Shown here piece after piece: positions 23,386 to 36,489 of a stretch of DNA of 64,000 bases. Within the stretch, counting starts at the first letter, position 1; every line of letters begins with the position of its first letter. Under the pieces are notes generated by a model. It was given only the letters and a program-made list of their open reading frames with translations, did not search any database and was not told where the DNA came from. Where the stretch lies: assembly GCA_022496205.1 (NCBI GenBank), contig WTXD01000056.1, positions 62,001 through 126,000 of the forward strand, written 5' to 3'. The DNA is from Gloeopeniophorella convolvens. Taxonomy: Eukaryota > Basidiomycota > Agaricomycetes > Russulales. The translations under genes and the position numbers were made by a program.

Positions 23386-23557
23386 AGAGGGGGAAGGGGT
23401 CCAAATAACATGATCATTGCGCGCGGGACTGTCCGTACAGTGTATTTTCGTGAGTCGTTACGATAGTCGGTATCCAAATGGAATCCAGAGGTAGCTAGGA
23501 TAGTCGATACAGATCAGCACAGCGATAGCATGAAGATGAGGGTATGGTCCCAAAGGA

Positions 23558-24846
23558 CTACAGGCTCTGCAGTTTGTCGATGAAGATGGCCCATTCGACG
23601 ACGGTGATGCCCTTCTTGAGGGCCTCCTCCTTGACTTCGCGGTCGCGCGTCTCTTCGCGCATCCGGATGAGAGCGGTCATATGCTCGGGACGCCGGAAGC
23701 CGAGCTCCTCGAGGACAGGTAGCAAGTGTAAAAGAGACGGCTGGCAGGACCCAAGGACGGTCTCGAGCGAGACTGTGAGCGCAACTCTAGTCTGGGAAGT
23801 CGAATCTGAAATCGACGCGCTGTACTCGGTCTTTCTTGGGCCCAGCGCAGACGGAGACAACGGCGCACGGCGCTGCGATTTTGAGGGCGTCATGGGCACC
23901 GCGGTGTTGATAGGCTGCGGGTGCGGGCGCTGGGTCGTAGACGCGTTCGAGAAACTGCGCTGCAGCGGCGAGAGCGGGCCCTGGCCACCACCACCACCAC
24001 CTCAGCTTTCCACACGCAGCCAAAAACGGGGCCGTGCTCACCTCGGTGCCCAGATCGATCGACTCGCGCCCGCGCCGCGACTCCTTGCCCTTCACGCTCG
24101 CGCTCGCGAGCGACTCGACGCGGCGCCTGCTCTCCGCGCTCACGCGCCGGCGCCCTGCATGGCTGTCCACGTCGCTCCGCCCCTCCGTGTCCAGGTCCCC
24201 CGCCTCGCTCGACCGGTTCGCGACGTTCTCGCGCCAGACCGAGATCGTGCGCTCCGGCCCGTCCTCGAGCACCTTCTTCTCCACGAGATCCGTGCGCCCC
24301 GCCGCGGGGCCCTTTGCCGGCGGCATCGGCGGCATGGGCATGGGTGCACTGGGCGCCGCGCCCCGCGGCGCGCGGTCGCCTGCCACGCTGCGCGCCTTGC
24401 TCGGGAGGCCTGCCCCGCGGCGCTGTGGCGAGCGCGGATCCGGGTTCACGAGGCTGCGCGAGGGGCTGCCGGAGCGCCGCTGGCGCGGCGGGCTCACCGG
24501 GTGACGTGGGGGCGACATCGGCGCCGGCAGGGGCGGAGGCATGTACTGTTGTTGCTGCTGCTGCTGCTCGTACATGGGCGCGACGGTCATGTCATCGTAG
24601 TCTATGTCGAACGCGGAGTTGGCGGCGTCGTCGTAGATCGTCGTGCCGCTGCGCGTGACGGTGATCGCGTCGAAATCGTCCGGCAGGGGCGCGGTCGTGG
24701 GCGGCGGGTGCCGGCGGCGGATGAGCCGTTTGCTGCCGTCGTTGTGCGGCACGAGGTAGAGAGGTGCCTCTTCAATCACGATCAGATGATGGGCGCGCGT
24801 CGTGGGTCACAGAGCATGGCGTACCACTTGCGCCGTCGTCGTACAT
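23558..24846 (-). CDS. Conserved-looking hypothetical protein with polyQ tract
   Basis: Three exons on the minus strand (24825-24846, 24042-24769, 23558-23914) give 368 residues. The first intron (24770-24824, 55 nt, branch-like CTGAT) is needed to supply an ATG. The N-terminus is EAPLYLVPHNDGSKRLIRRR, then a seven-glutamine tract and a long Pro/Arg/Ser-rich, probably disordered region. The C-terminal 110 residues are helical-looking and better ordered (LLPVLEELGFRRPEHMTALI, then VKEEALKKGITVVEWAIFID). No known domain is recognised. The second intron (127 nt) is longer than average and its borders are a best guess. Confidence 0.6.
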
Positions 24847-25098
24847 CGAAGGATTAAGAAAGAGTCAGGGAGTTGAGTTGGCAAAGAACAATTTGCAAAA
24901 TACACGAACTTCGAGCCTTGTCACGTAATTGGCCACGCGTCTGGCGCGTGGCGCACGTGATCACGCGTATCAGCAGATGAGGTTCATAGAGGCTACGCAT
25001 ACAATAGTTCATACACAGGAGACATGGTACAGGACCCAGGACATATGCGAGAGAGAATAGGATATGCGAGAGGGCATAGGAGTGCAAGACCCGATGAT

Positions 25099-25741
<643 letters not shown>

Positions 25742-26336
25742 TTTTAGAGTAGGAGAATTGTGTTGATCAAAATGAGCTCGTGGGATGGGAGGAAGGAAGT
25801 GGTGGGATCAATCTGTGGGGACTGCCACTTAAAAAGGCCCAAAAGAGCGATCAACAGAACGCGTCGGGCGCCTGTTGGCGCGACGCGTCGGTCACGTGGA
25901 GGCGGGTAACTCAATTGCGGCCTTGCCTCGCCAATCGATGACTACGGGCCTGTGCATGGCCACCCCCGCTTGAATATTGATACCTATTGATACTCACTGA
26001 CAGCGAATGTGATGCCGTGCGACCGCGCTTGGTTGGCTCTACGGATGTCCTTCGTCTTCCCTTCATCGCAAGCCCAGCCAGTATTATCGTCATTCCAAAT
26101 GCGTCCGAATAGCGGCTGCAGCTAAGTCCGCCCACGATGGTGACGTCGAAGTTCCCGTATGGTCCATCCGCTCGGCGGCTTTCCCTCGCTCTAATGTACC
26201 CCGCACATTGGGTATGGGACCGCCGGTCTGCAGGCTATGGCCCTCCCAGACTACGGTGGCGCCGTGGGCATTCCGTCGTGACAGCCCTCCTCTCACGTAC
26301 CACCCTTGGGACGCTCACATCTGCATCTCCATACTA
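25742..26336. other. Divergent intergenic region
   Basis: 595 bp lie between the H3 start (minus) and the membrane-protein start (plus). It must contain the H3 promoter. No other gene was seen. Confidence 0.5.
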
Positions 26337-27292
26337 ATGGCTTTGTCAATTGACAAACGGGAACCGCCACCACCTCCCAACTGTACTCCTATCTCCCCTT
26401 CTGTGAGAGTCTGCTGGATCGACCTTCTTGTGATATGTACGTCCCACGGTGCTTCGCTTATCTCCTTTTGTGTTTGATCATCAGCGATTTTCGCAATTTG
26501 CAGTTCTTATTCTTCTTGTGATTGCCTATGCACTTTGGGGCGTGCCGTTGACTGGGCGTCTGTTCAACATGCTTAGGGGAAAACACACCAAGGCCTCCTC
26601 CTCATCGTCCAGCACTAGCTCATCGCCTCGCCAAACTACCCCTCTGCGCGCATTTCATCCATCCCCACGTCGACAAGCCTCGGAGGATACTTTGGTGAAT
26701 GCGTTGCTGGGTGCTAGCGAAGAGAAGCTGGATGGTGAGTGCAACGTCATTGATGGTCCCACTCCCACTTGAAGTTTGACCTGCATCGACGCGCAGACTC
26801 ATTGTCATCGCCCCTACCGAACGACCCCTTCATGATTGTCAGACCGTCGTTGAATGATTCAGTGCTGGTCCAGCAAGGTCTGGTGGAGGAAACAACGAGG
26901 CCAGCGCCTACGCACAATGCATACGACGTCCAGGTACGCTGCTTATGAGTCCCGGACTTGTCAGTGGGTTCCTGATCGCGCGCCAGGGCCTGTCGTCTGG
27001 CAGCCTAAATGATAGTGCGCCCGACCTGGCGTCACCGGCGCGATCACGCAGCGGCACGGTCACCGCGGATGCATCCTTGCGCAGCCCACCGAGAGAGACT
27101 CGCGGCGGGCCGGACGGGAGGCAGGGGGATTCGCGTGAGCATGGGAAGCGGGCCGGCGACGGGCGTCCAGGCACAGGACAGCCAATCGACACTCGGCCGA
27201 AGTCCGCTGCAGTATCGCCTCCACCGCCCGCGTACACTCCATTCGCCGTCGGACAAGGGAGGAGACGCATAGGGTCGTATTCTGCGGTGTAG
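26337..27292 (+). CDS. Small single-pass membrane protein, hypothetical
   Basis: Exons 26337-26436, 26504-26734, 26797-26933 and 26987-27292 join in frame to 257 residues. An N-terminal hydrophobic stretch, assembled across the first intron (VCWIDLLVIFLILLVIAYAL), forms one membrane segment. It is followed by a Lys/Ser-rich juxtamembrane region (KHTKASSSSSSTSSSP) and a long, probably disordered tail rich in Ser, Pro, Gly and Arg. No catalytic motif was seen. Topology and location (ER, vacuole or plasma membrane) cannot be decided. The first exon and its acceptor (CAG at 26501-26503) were chosen because they give a continuous hydrophobic helix. Confidence 0.55.
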
Positions 27293-27803
27293 GGAGTGGT
27301 GCTTGGTGATTTTTCTTGTTTGCATGGAATCCGGACAATGGCATCATACTTAGGGACAGCCGGGCTTGTAGACGATTAACGCGCAACGTGACATCTGCCA
27401 AGTTGTAATCCACGCATCGTTTCCCGAGCCCCCTCCATCTTGTCCGAGGACCGCCTCCCTCTCATTGGATCGTTCGTAATCACATGTGCTGCAGGCTGGT
27501 GAGCTGGTGCTTGCGATAGCGGTGGTATCCCAACGCGTGGCAGTTGCTGTATGGTGTGAAGATAGGCTGCGCGATAGGAAGCGGACGAATGAGATGCAAG
27601 AACGTGCATGAGGAGGAGCGGAGAAGACGGAGGTCTGGCTAGGCGCGGGCGCGCCGGAGGGGGCTCGGCGTATCGGAGGAGGGGACGGATGCGGGGCCGC
27701 GCATTTACGTCCCGTCTCAGGTCTTCATCCGTGCACTTTCGTCCCGGCGCCCATGAAGGTCTTGCGTCTGCTCTTCCATCTTCTCCCGTCGCAGCTCCTC
27801 TAA
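27293..27803. other. Intergenic region
   Basis: 511 bp lie upstream of GUT2. A pyrimidine-rich stretch just before 27804 is typical of fungal promoters and leaders. No gene was seen. Confidence 0.5.
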
Positions 27804-30384
27804 ATGCTCCGCCGTACCCTCCTCTCCCGCAAGGCCCTTGCCTACGCCTCCGCCGGCACCCTTGCAGCTGCAGGGGGTGGTTACTACTTCCTCAACTCGG
27901 GCCCTGCCTATCCCACAACCACCAGGGAGTCGCGCAAGCCGCAACCACCCTGGCTGCCGCCCACGCGCGAGCAGAACTTGAATACTCTCAAAGCGTCGGC
28001 TTCAGGTGACGATGACGCGAAGTTCGACCTCTTGATTGTCGGCGGAGGCGCGACAGGGGCTGGTGTTGCCGTAGATGCAGCCAGTCGAGGACTTAAAGTG
28101 GCGCTCGTCGAGCGAGATGACTTCAGTTCTGGTAGGCACCTTCATGCAGGTGCACTATGGTCCGAGCTGACCCGCATGAAATCAAACAGGCACTTCGTCC
28201 AAATCGACAAAGCTCGTCCATGGCGGTGTGCGCTACCTCCAAAAGGCCGTGATGGAACTCGACTATGAGCAGTACAAGCTCGTCAGGGAGGCACTCCATG
28301 AACGTCGCATTTTCCTCCAGACGGCCCCCTATTTATCGCATATGCTCCCAATAATGCTACCCATATACAAGTAAGGCGCGCTCTAGGCTTGGTTCAGCGG
28401 CATGCCCTTACGTGACGCGTTCTAGGTATTGGCAAGTACCGTACTACTGGGTCGGTTGCAAGATGTATGATATCTTGGCTGGGAAGGAAAATATGGAGTC
28501 TTCCTACCTCATGAGCAAAGGCAAGGCCCTTGAGACTTTCCCCATGCTGAACAGCGAGGGTCTCGTAGGCGCGCTGGTTTACTATGATGGTATACATCTC
28601 GGTTCAGCACGCATATATCTACATATCGACACTTCTTTCAGGTCAACACAACGACGCACGCATGAACATGGCGCTCGTCATGACCGCTGTCAAGTTGGGA
28701 GCGACCGTTGCCAATAAAATCGAGGTTGTACGGCTTTTGAAGGACGACGAGGGCAAGATTGAAGGCGCTCGCGTCAGGGACAACCTTACTGGCGAAGAGT
28801 GGCAAGTCAAAGCTAGGGTAATGCTCAAACTCTACTATATGCGTGCTGTAAATCTCACGCAAACGCCAGGGTGTGGTCAATGCAACTGGGCCTTTCTCGG
28901 ATGCCATGCTGACCATGGATAACCCTGAGCACAAGCCTATCGTGCAAGCTTCTTCTGGTGTCCATATCACGCTCCCCAACTACTACTCTCCGCGCACCAT
29001 GGGTCTGTTAGATCCCGCAACATCTGATGGGCGGGTCATCTTCTTCCTCCCGTGGGAAGGGAACACCATCGCTGGCACAACTGATACCCCTGCACCGGTG
29101 GAGAGCGAGCCTCGTGCAGCTGAGGACGAAATCCGCTGGGTGCTTGAGGAGGTCAGGCGCTATCTCTCGCCCGACATCAAGGTTCGCCGCGGTGATGTGC
29201 TCAGCGCGTGGAGCGGCCTGCGACCGCTGGTGCGGAATCCCGCAGCAAGCAGCACAGAGGGTCTCGTTCGCAACCACATGATCTACACATCACCAAGCGG
29301 CCTTCTTACAATCGCCGGCGGCAAATGGACGACATACCGGGCTATGGCACAAGAAACGGTTGACGAAGCAGTCAAGGTCTTTGGTCTCGAGAACAGGGTC
29401 ACCAGTGGATGCGTTACAGAGCAGGTGCGCCTCGTTGGTAGTGATGCGTGGAGCAGGAACATGTTCATTGGCCTGATCCAACGAGTGAGTGCCCTCTGAA
29501 GCCATGTAGTTGAGTTGCTGATGATTCGGACGCAGTATGGCCTCGATACTGAGGTTGCCAAGCACCTATCAAACAACTACGGTGATCGCGCCTGGACTGT
29601 TCTTTCTCTCGCACACCCAACTGGTGACACCTGGCCTCTCTACGGCGTCCGTCTTGCTCCTCAGTATCCTTGTGAGTGGCCTTGAGTTTTCCCGTTCTCG
29701 ATCCCTCTGACCGGATGTGTAGTCATTGAGGCAGAAGTGCGCTACGCAGTCCGCCATGAGTACGCGTTAACGGCCACCGACGTCATTGCACGGCGCATCC
29801 GACTCTCCTTCCTCAACGCGCAGGCATCCCTGGAGGCGCTTCCACGCATCGTCGATATCATGGCTGAGGAGCTGCAATGGGACGCCAAGCGCAAGGAGGA
29901 CGAGCTGACGCGCACCGCCCGCTTCCTGCAGAGCATGGGTCTCCAGCCGGGCGCCATCACCGCGTCGCCCGCGCGAGGGGCGCAGGGCTGGCGCGAATGG
30001 GCACGCACCAAGCTCGAGGGTGCAGGTGCGGTACCATCTGGCAAGAAGTCCACCACAAACTGGCGCGCGCAGTTCGAGCCCGGCGAGGTCGACAACCTGC
30101 GCGAGGCATTCGTCACGCGCTCTCGGGACCCCGCGGGCCGGCTGGGCAAGGCGGCGATCCGCGAGCTGCTGCTCGCGCTGCCGGCGTACGCGAGCATCCG
30201 CACAAAGGACTTTGAGTACGTGCTCGAGGAGACGGGCCTCGCGAGGCAGAAGGACGTCGACGTCGACGAGTTTGTCGAGATCTGCGCGGAGCTCAAGGAG
30301 GTGTCGTTCGCGCCCGTGTCGCGGAGCGTCGCGAAGAACCTGCGGCTCGCGATCCCGGTCGAGAAGAGCGGTGGCGGTGTGTAA
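27804..30384 (+). CDS. GUT2: Mitochondrial FAD-dependent glycerol-3-phosphate dehydrogenase
   Basis: Oxidises glycerol-3-phosphate to dihydroxyacetone phosphate on the outer face of the inner mitochondrial membrane and feeds electrons to ubiquinone. Seven exons (27804-28131, 28190-28370, 28426-28589, 28642-28817, 28870-29484, 29536-29671, 29723-30384) encode 753 residues. The Arg/Leu-rich N-terminus ([15 protein letters not shown]) is a presequence with a hydrophobic stretch. The FAD dinucleotide fold is [20 protein letters not shown], followed by the family signature [16 protein letters not shown] and later [14 protein letters not shown]. The C-terminal extension contains degenerate EF-hand-like segments ([15 protein letters not shown]), as in the calcium-sensing mitochondrial forms. 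No defect was seen. Confidence 0.96.
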
Positions 30385-31105
30385 GCGCCCATACACGAGG
30401 ACTGGACACAGTGCAAAAGGGCACGCGCTCTTGGACTGGATCGCGAAAATGTCTCGTTTGACTTGGTTTTCTGGGAAAGGGTGCTCGGTTGCGTTGCGTA
30501 GGTGTAACTCACTTCGCTTATAATCATCGACATTTGCCCGTCAAGAACTGGCGGTTGTACGGTATCTCTGCCCCTTCCTACGTTTTTGTACACTCTTTCA
30601 AGTTGTATTTGTACCATGACAGTTACGTCATCTTTTGACTCAAATTTAGGACTGATGATTTTCTCCGTATCTCCAAGTACAAAAATGGATCCCTGGGCAT
30701 ACTGACAGTCTGAACTCTTTACCTTTGGTTGTCATCCTGAACTTCACACATGACCGACGGTTGACATGGCCTTGCCAACCGAGGCTGAGGCTTTCCAGCA
30801 TCATCACTGTTTTCGAGGCGAGTATGAGCTTGGCTGCCTCGCTGTCAGGCGTTACTAGTTACTGAGCGAACTCGTTGGTGAGTGGCCCGGCTGGCGCGAT
30901 ATTTGGATGATTCCTCGAATAATCGAAACGTCAAGCTGGTAGGAATGGTTGGGGTGTTGCAAATTTTGCACTCGCGTCGAGAACGGAGAACGTAGCAAAA
31001 CACACGCGGTCAAGCCAGCTATCCGTCAAACTGGGGTCACTGACTGTAACATACAAGCTACTTCCGGTTCTCCTCGCGGCTCCTATTTATCCCTCTGTCG
31101 TCACG
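30385..31105. other. Convergent intergenic region
   Basis: 721 bp lie between the 3' ends of GUT2 (plus) and the aldo/keto reductase (minus). Only untranslated and terminator sequence is expected; no gene was recognised. Confidence 0.5.
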
Positions 31106-32861
31106 TTAAGAATGACCGATGATGGCCGTCGGCTTGTAAGGTTCCTCGAGGTATTTGATGTCTTCTTCCGAGAGCTTCACGTCAACGGCAGCTGCATTCG
31201 GCGTCATTAGGCAGCGAAATAACCCGAAGAAAACCATCCTTACCAATGAGGTCCTTCAGCTTATCCAAAGATGTGGTGCCGACGATAGGAGCACTAACAA
31301 CTGAAAGAACGTGAGCACACAGGAGTAGCCGTGCCAGTGAGGTACGAACCATCTTTGCTCCAGGTCCATGCCAAAGACACCTGTGCCATGCTGACGCTGT
31401 GCTTCTTGGCGATCTCCTCAACACTATTTACCGCGTTTAAGCTGCCGAATATCGCATCGTAAAGATCACCGAGACTCACCGCTTCACGACTTCCTGGTTG
31501 CTGGGCTCTTTGAGATAGGTATCGTGCCAGCTACGCGGATATGAGCGTCTGGAGGTACCCTGTCAACAAGGGAAAAGCTCTTACATATCGTTGTCAGCAC
31601 GAAGAGTGCGCTCGCCAAGGGGGCGCGTGAGAGCGCCGCGAGCAAGCGGGGACCACGGGATCGAGCCAACACCAAAGTGCTGTCAAGTGGTTTAGAGAGG
31701 GCTAGGTTGTCGTAAGGAAATCCATTACTTTCAGGGTGGGCATCATCTCGCGTTCTTCCTCGCGGTAGATGAGGCTGTAATGGTTCTGCATTGAGATGAA
31801 GGGCGTAAGGCGGTTGTTGATAGCATAGTCTGAAAAAGCAATGGAATAAGGGGGACTGAATTCCTAGTTATACGACCAAGGAGGCTTACTCTGCATCTGG
31901 TGGACTGGTCGAAAGAAACGAACTCAGTATGAAAAACTGCATGTAGGCGAAGAACATACATTGCCAGGCCCAGCACGAGCTCATGCCGATGTAACGGACC
32001 CAGCCCTTCTGGACAACGTCGTGGAGCGCTTGCATCTACGGCAAGAACGAGGTAAACAACTGGGTCGCGCGTGAATTCCTTGACACATACAACTTCCTCG
32101 ACGGGGGTGCCGTAGTCGAAGCGGTGGCCTGCGGTATGACGTCAGATGATCGATGATCGGTTCTGCTGTCAAAAACCTGACCACTGACATTGCAGCAGGT
32201 CGATATAATCGAGTTGCAGACGCTTCAAACTGAGCTGAACCGAGTCGAAGATGTGTTTCCTGCTCTGGCCATACTGGTTGACGTAGCCAAAGTTGTCACC
32301 GTCGTTCGCACCCCAGTATCGCTCCCCGTAAGTGCGAGCGACAACACCATGAAGCTAGAGATGCGTCAGATGATGCTCGTGAGCCTCGGCGACGCGCGCA
32401 GATCTTGCCTTGGTCATGACCACAATCTCCTCGCGCGGTAGGTTCAATTGCTTGATGGCCTTGCCCAGAATAACTTCCGAAGCGCCGTTCGAATAGACCT
32501 GTGATGACGTCAGTCTGGGAAAGAGACTCGTAACCCAGATGATCTGCTCACATTGGCGGTGTCAAAGGTCTGGATGCCATTCTCATAGCTGCCAGGGGGT
32601 GTCAACTACTCCCGCGGATCTGGGGCTCTCATGACTTACGCAAACTTGATCTGCGCAATGCCCTCCTCCTCACCAAGGACCCACTTTTGCCATTCGGGGC
32701 TGCCGTAGGACATACATCCCAGGATGATTTTGGAAACCTTCAGGCCGGACTTGCCAAGGCGGACTGATCGCGGACGGGGACAATGGGTTAAATGAGATTG
32801 TGTCGACTCTCAAGGATGGCTCACCATAGGGAACACGACGGGTAACCTTGAGGTCAGACAT
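31106..32861 (-). CDS. Aldo/keto reductase (aryl-alcohol dehydrogenase-like)
   Basis: NADPH-dependent (alpha/beta)8-barrel reductase of roughly 350 residues in many small exons. It starts MSDLKVTRRVPYG and reads KVSKIILGCMSYGSPEWQKW, FDTANVYSNGASE (Asp and catalytic Tyr), EEIVVMTK (catalytic Lys), LDYIDLLQCHRFD (catalytic His), GWVRYIGMSS and IPWSPLARGALTRPLGE, and ends KPTAIIGHS. After VVMTK the intron begins GCAAGA (donor 32408), a GC-AG intron, because no GT donor keeps the frame. A TATA-like element lies about 45 bp upstream. It is adjacent to the ligase pair. The physiological aldehyde or ketone substrate is unknown. Confidence 0.88.
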
Positions 32862-32905
32862 GTCAGCTGCGAGAGAACGTGTGGAAGACGTGGGGACGGG
32901 GGCCT

Positions 32906-32915
32906 CATATATATG
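32906..32915 (-). promoter_or_regulatory. TATA element of the AKR gene
   Basis: CATATATATG lies 45-54 bp upstream of the AKR start codon on the minus strand, the usual place for a TATA box with a short leader. Confidence 0.5.
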
Positions 32916-33083
32916 CGTCAGGGACGACCGTCCTTATCTGAGAAATGTCGTGAGTGAAAACGGACGAATGCCTTCGATCCTCGGATGAAGCTCCCATGAT
33001 GATAGCCCCTGTACCTTTGGCTAGGACTGAACGGGGCCTGTGGATCACAGAGAAGCACACCCGATAGAATGTCACGCAGTCCG

Positions 33084-33125
33084 GCTCACGCTCGGACCCA
33101 CCCCGCTCACGCTCGGACCCACCCC
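33084..33125 (+). repeat. Two-copy 21-bp tandem repeat
   Basis: The unit GCTCACGCTCGGACCCACCCC occurs twice back to back, followed by a partial third (GCTCCGCC). It lies 220-265 bp upstream of the AKR gene, so it could be part of its promoter, or simply a slippage product. Confidence 0.85.
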
Positions 33126-33628
33126 GCTCCGCCCTCTTGCTTCTTAATCTATCTCCCCCACATCTCGACTCATCTCTCTTCCTGAATCCGGCCTCTCCAT
33201 CAGTCAACGAACAACAAACGAAGCATGACTGCCAAATCGCCATGCTTTACCCACCTAGTCATTGTTTTCGGCTTCGAGTCCACGTGCACACCCAAGTTCC
33301 GGCTATTGCGTCCTCGCATGTTCAAGCACATGAAGGGTCGTGAGCGGGCTGTACGTACTGTACACATCGAACTGCGGTCGAGTCGGCGTGCGTGTCCAGT
33401 TGGTCATGCTGCGTAGGTTCACGTGTCGTAACAAAGACTTATCTCGGACGCACACTAATGCTGGATGTATGAATGCAGACTGGCGGTAGTTAGGTCATCA
33501 AGCTTCAAGCATCGAGGACTGGTCAAGGCCACCAAAGGTGTGAAGTGGAGTATTCACGATCCTATCCAAAGTTGTGAGAACATATGTATAGCGTTACCAA
33601 GCCCGTCGATGAATGCTATAAGTCCGCG

Positions 33629-35856
33629 CTATAGCTTTGCCTTCAGAGCGTTCTCGGGGTCATTCTTCGCAAACTCTTCTTGCAACTTCCGACGCAGCAC
33701 CTTGCCAGTTGGCAACTTGGGAATCTGACCCACTCCAAATTAACGCGCTGGACTTGATAAATCCGGATAAAGGCGCTCTCACCTCATCGACAACTTGTAA
33801 GCCGCCGCGCAGCCACTTGTACCTGCTGAGCCGCGTGCGCGTCCACTCTTCGAGCTCCGCCAAGACACGCTCGGCACCTTGCTGCTTCCCAACGCTCGAG
33901 AGGACGACCCATGCGCGAGGCACGAACTCGTCAGACAACCGGCCCCCCTTGACGCCCGCCACGGCCACATCGCTCACTAGTTGCGAAGGATGCTCCAGAA
34001 TGACGTTCTCGATTTCACTTGGCGCAACCTGCTTTCCCGAAACCTTGAGGATGTCCTGGAGGTGATCTCAGTGACGCCGAAAATTGGGCAAGACTAGCCT
34101 CTTTGCACCTTTATTCTGTCCACATAGCTTGGAGAACATCCTTATCAGTCACTGGGAGTCCAGGCAATCAAAACACGTACAAGAACCGTTGCTCCTTGTC
34201 CACGTAGAATCGATCACCTGTGTGTAGCCAGCCATCCTTGAACGTCTCCCTGGTCGCCTTCTCGTTTTTCCAATAGCCCAGCCCGACGTTCGGGCCGCGC
34301 AGCCAAAGCTCGCCCGCTTCGTCATAGTCGGCATCGGTACCATCTTCGCGGACAATGCGGGCCTCCATTGAAGGGAGAAGAAGGCCCGTCATGCCACGGA
34401 CACGTTCAGCACGGCCTCCGAGGCTACCGGGCCAAGCGAGTTGGATCGCTGCCAGCGTCTAGATCCAAAAAGTGAGCGCGAGGTGAGACGCAAGGCTGTT
34501 TGATCGTACACATTCCGACATCCCGAAACCTACGAGAATCAGTGATGAGAACGGTCGGCTGCATGGAGGCACCAGCACGGACCTTCACCAAAGTGAGGCG
34601 CGTTTGGTGTTCTGCGATGGAAGGCATCACGAAGTTCGGGCGGTAAAAATGCCGCTCCCGAATGTGCGAAGAGCATCGAGCTGAGGTCGAGCTTTGCGAG
34701 CACCGGATGGTTCATCATCTGGTATAACATCGCTGGTACCAAGGAAAAGTGCGTGATCGTTAATCTCGCGCAACATGTAAGCCCCTTAAGATATCCGCAC
34801 ACAGGACAAAGTACTCACTGCGAGAACACCTTCGCCACTAAATCAACACTCCAGTATGGAAGAACGACAGCCGTAGCGGGGACGAGCAGAAGCCGGAAGA
34901 TGAAAATATGGGCTCCCATGGTATGGTACCATGGTAGGACGCCAAGGCTAACGGGGATCTTCTCTGGGGTCGGAAATGGTGGAGGCTGTCTATCTGTCAA
35001 TCCCTGTATTAATCCCCAGATGGATGGACACACCGTAAATACTTTCGCCGCTTCAGCTCCCGTGATCATCATTTGCACAGCGGAGAAATATAGATTTCGG
35101 TGTGAGATCATGACCGCTGGTTTCGCTCAAGGTTCAAAAGCACATCCAAGGCGATATGAGTAGACCGACCTTTCGGAATGCCAGTAGTTCCACTGGAGAA
35201 CACCATATATGCCAGAGTGTCGTCCTTGACTGGTTCTGATGGTACGCTTGGAAGGCCACGTGTCCTTACGTTCTCGATTAGGCGCGGGAGGCTGGCTTTG
35301 CCTTCCACATCACCCTGGAGGATGATGACTTTGTCCTCCGGAATGCCAGCCTCGCTTGCAGCATCCTTCGCGCGCGTATAGAGCCTCGCGCTGACGAACA
35401 GAGCGGTGATGCTCGAAAGCTTGAGGAGCGCCGCGGTCTCGTGCACGGTACCTTGGGAAGGAAGAAGCGCCACTGGGACCGCTATCTTGAGAAGCGCGAA
35501 TACCAAAATGGGGTACTCCTTTGGTTGGTGTGTTGTTAGGCCACATTTCCCCAACGACGTTTGCCAGACACGGCAGCACGCACCAGGCTGTTCTCGCTCA
35601 GAATGCCAACGATATCCGACTGGCCTGCTCTGATGCCGAGCCCGCCAACGTCCTTTGAAGAGCTGAGAGCGGTAGCAGCTTGACCTATACGCTCGAGGAC
35701 AGCACGAAGGCGCCTTCGCTCCCCAGTCACGGCGTCGATATGGACGGTATAATCTGGGTATTGCTTGAGCTCATCGCGGTTGACAATGAAATCGTGGTAG
35801 TTTTGCGTGGGTGTCGATAATGGAGGCGACGGGTAGAGGGACTTCAGATAGGGCAT
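33629..35856 (-). CDS. Peroxisomal adenylate-forming acyl/aryl-CoA ligase, copy 1
   Basis: ANL-superfamily ligase (4-coumarate/acyl-CoA ligase type) that activates a carboxylic acid as an acyl-AMP. It starts MPYLKSLYPSPP. Core motifs in order: MVFSSGTTGIPK (P-loop, A3), VMISHRNL, LPWYHTMG, GELWLRGPNVGLGY (A5/A6), DGWLHTGDRF (A7), YVDRIKD then LKVSG (A8) and IPKLPTGKVLRR (A10, catalytic Lys). The C-terminal tripeptide is AKL, a peroxisomal PTS1. The gene has many short introns, and each homologous exon is open. It lies in tandem with a degenerate paralog and next to an aldo/keto reductase. The acid substrate is not predictable from the sequence alone. Confidence 0.88.
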
Positions 35857-36489
35857 TTGAGAACGACAGAGAGCCGCCCGGGTCTTGTTCGATGGTTGTA
35901 CGGCAAGGAGAGGGAGGCGAATGCGTGCATTCTTGTATGATGAGAACCGGGGAGGTATTGATCCCGGGACCGGGGGCTGGCTGGCATGGCGTATTGCCCC
36001 AACACGATAGGATGCGTGAGCGGCAGCCCGCGGCAAGTTCTTTGACGCCAACAGACAGTGCAATCGCTCCGCGGTCCACAGTTCAGTCACAGGACGCGCG
36101 AACCAAGGACGAACAGGTACAAACCAGGGCGAGAAATTTGCTCCCGGCCAGGGCAATTTGTCCGACCCTCGGCCCGGCAGAGACCCGCAGTGATTTCATG
36201 AGCAAAGCGCACCTCCAGATTATGTACGCGACCCGGGGCTCGGGTCCCCGCAGCTGAGGATGATAACCCCCTGCACTAGCATATGCATGGTTCCAGCCAC
36301 AACAGCCCGAGGTGAGCGGGTCTGTGCGCACCTACGCTCATCGACAGGGTTAGATTGTATGCTACCAGTGACTTCCCGTAAATCGTATAGTTCCAAACGT
36401 GCTTCTAGCTGTACCATACAATATAGATCAAGGATGTGCTGAGATGGTGAGGGTATCGATATATGTATATGTGGACTTCTTCCTTCTCT
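35857..36489. other. Intergenic region between ligase paralogs
   Basis: 633 bp lie between the start of ligase copy 1 and the stop of copy 2. The copy 1 frame stays open upstream to about 36156, but without homology, so this is treated as noncoding promoter sequence. Confidence 0.45.

Larger units (their letters stand above)
32862..33628. other. Intergenic region with a short tandem repeat
   Basis: 767 bp lie between the AKR start and the 3' end of ligase copy 1. Apart from the AKR promoter and a 21-bp duplication, nothing was recognised. Confidence 0.5.

Noticed and set aside
24770..24824. Apparent frameshift at the 5' end of the polyQ protein gene
   Set aside because: A normal 55-nt GT-AG intron with a CTGAT branch-like site joins an ATG-bearing 22-nt exon in frame.
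29742..30617. Long minus-strand open frame (291 codons)
   Set aside because: It is antisense to the last GUT2 exon, which has strong family similarity and GC-rich codon bias that leaves the opposite strand open.
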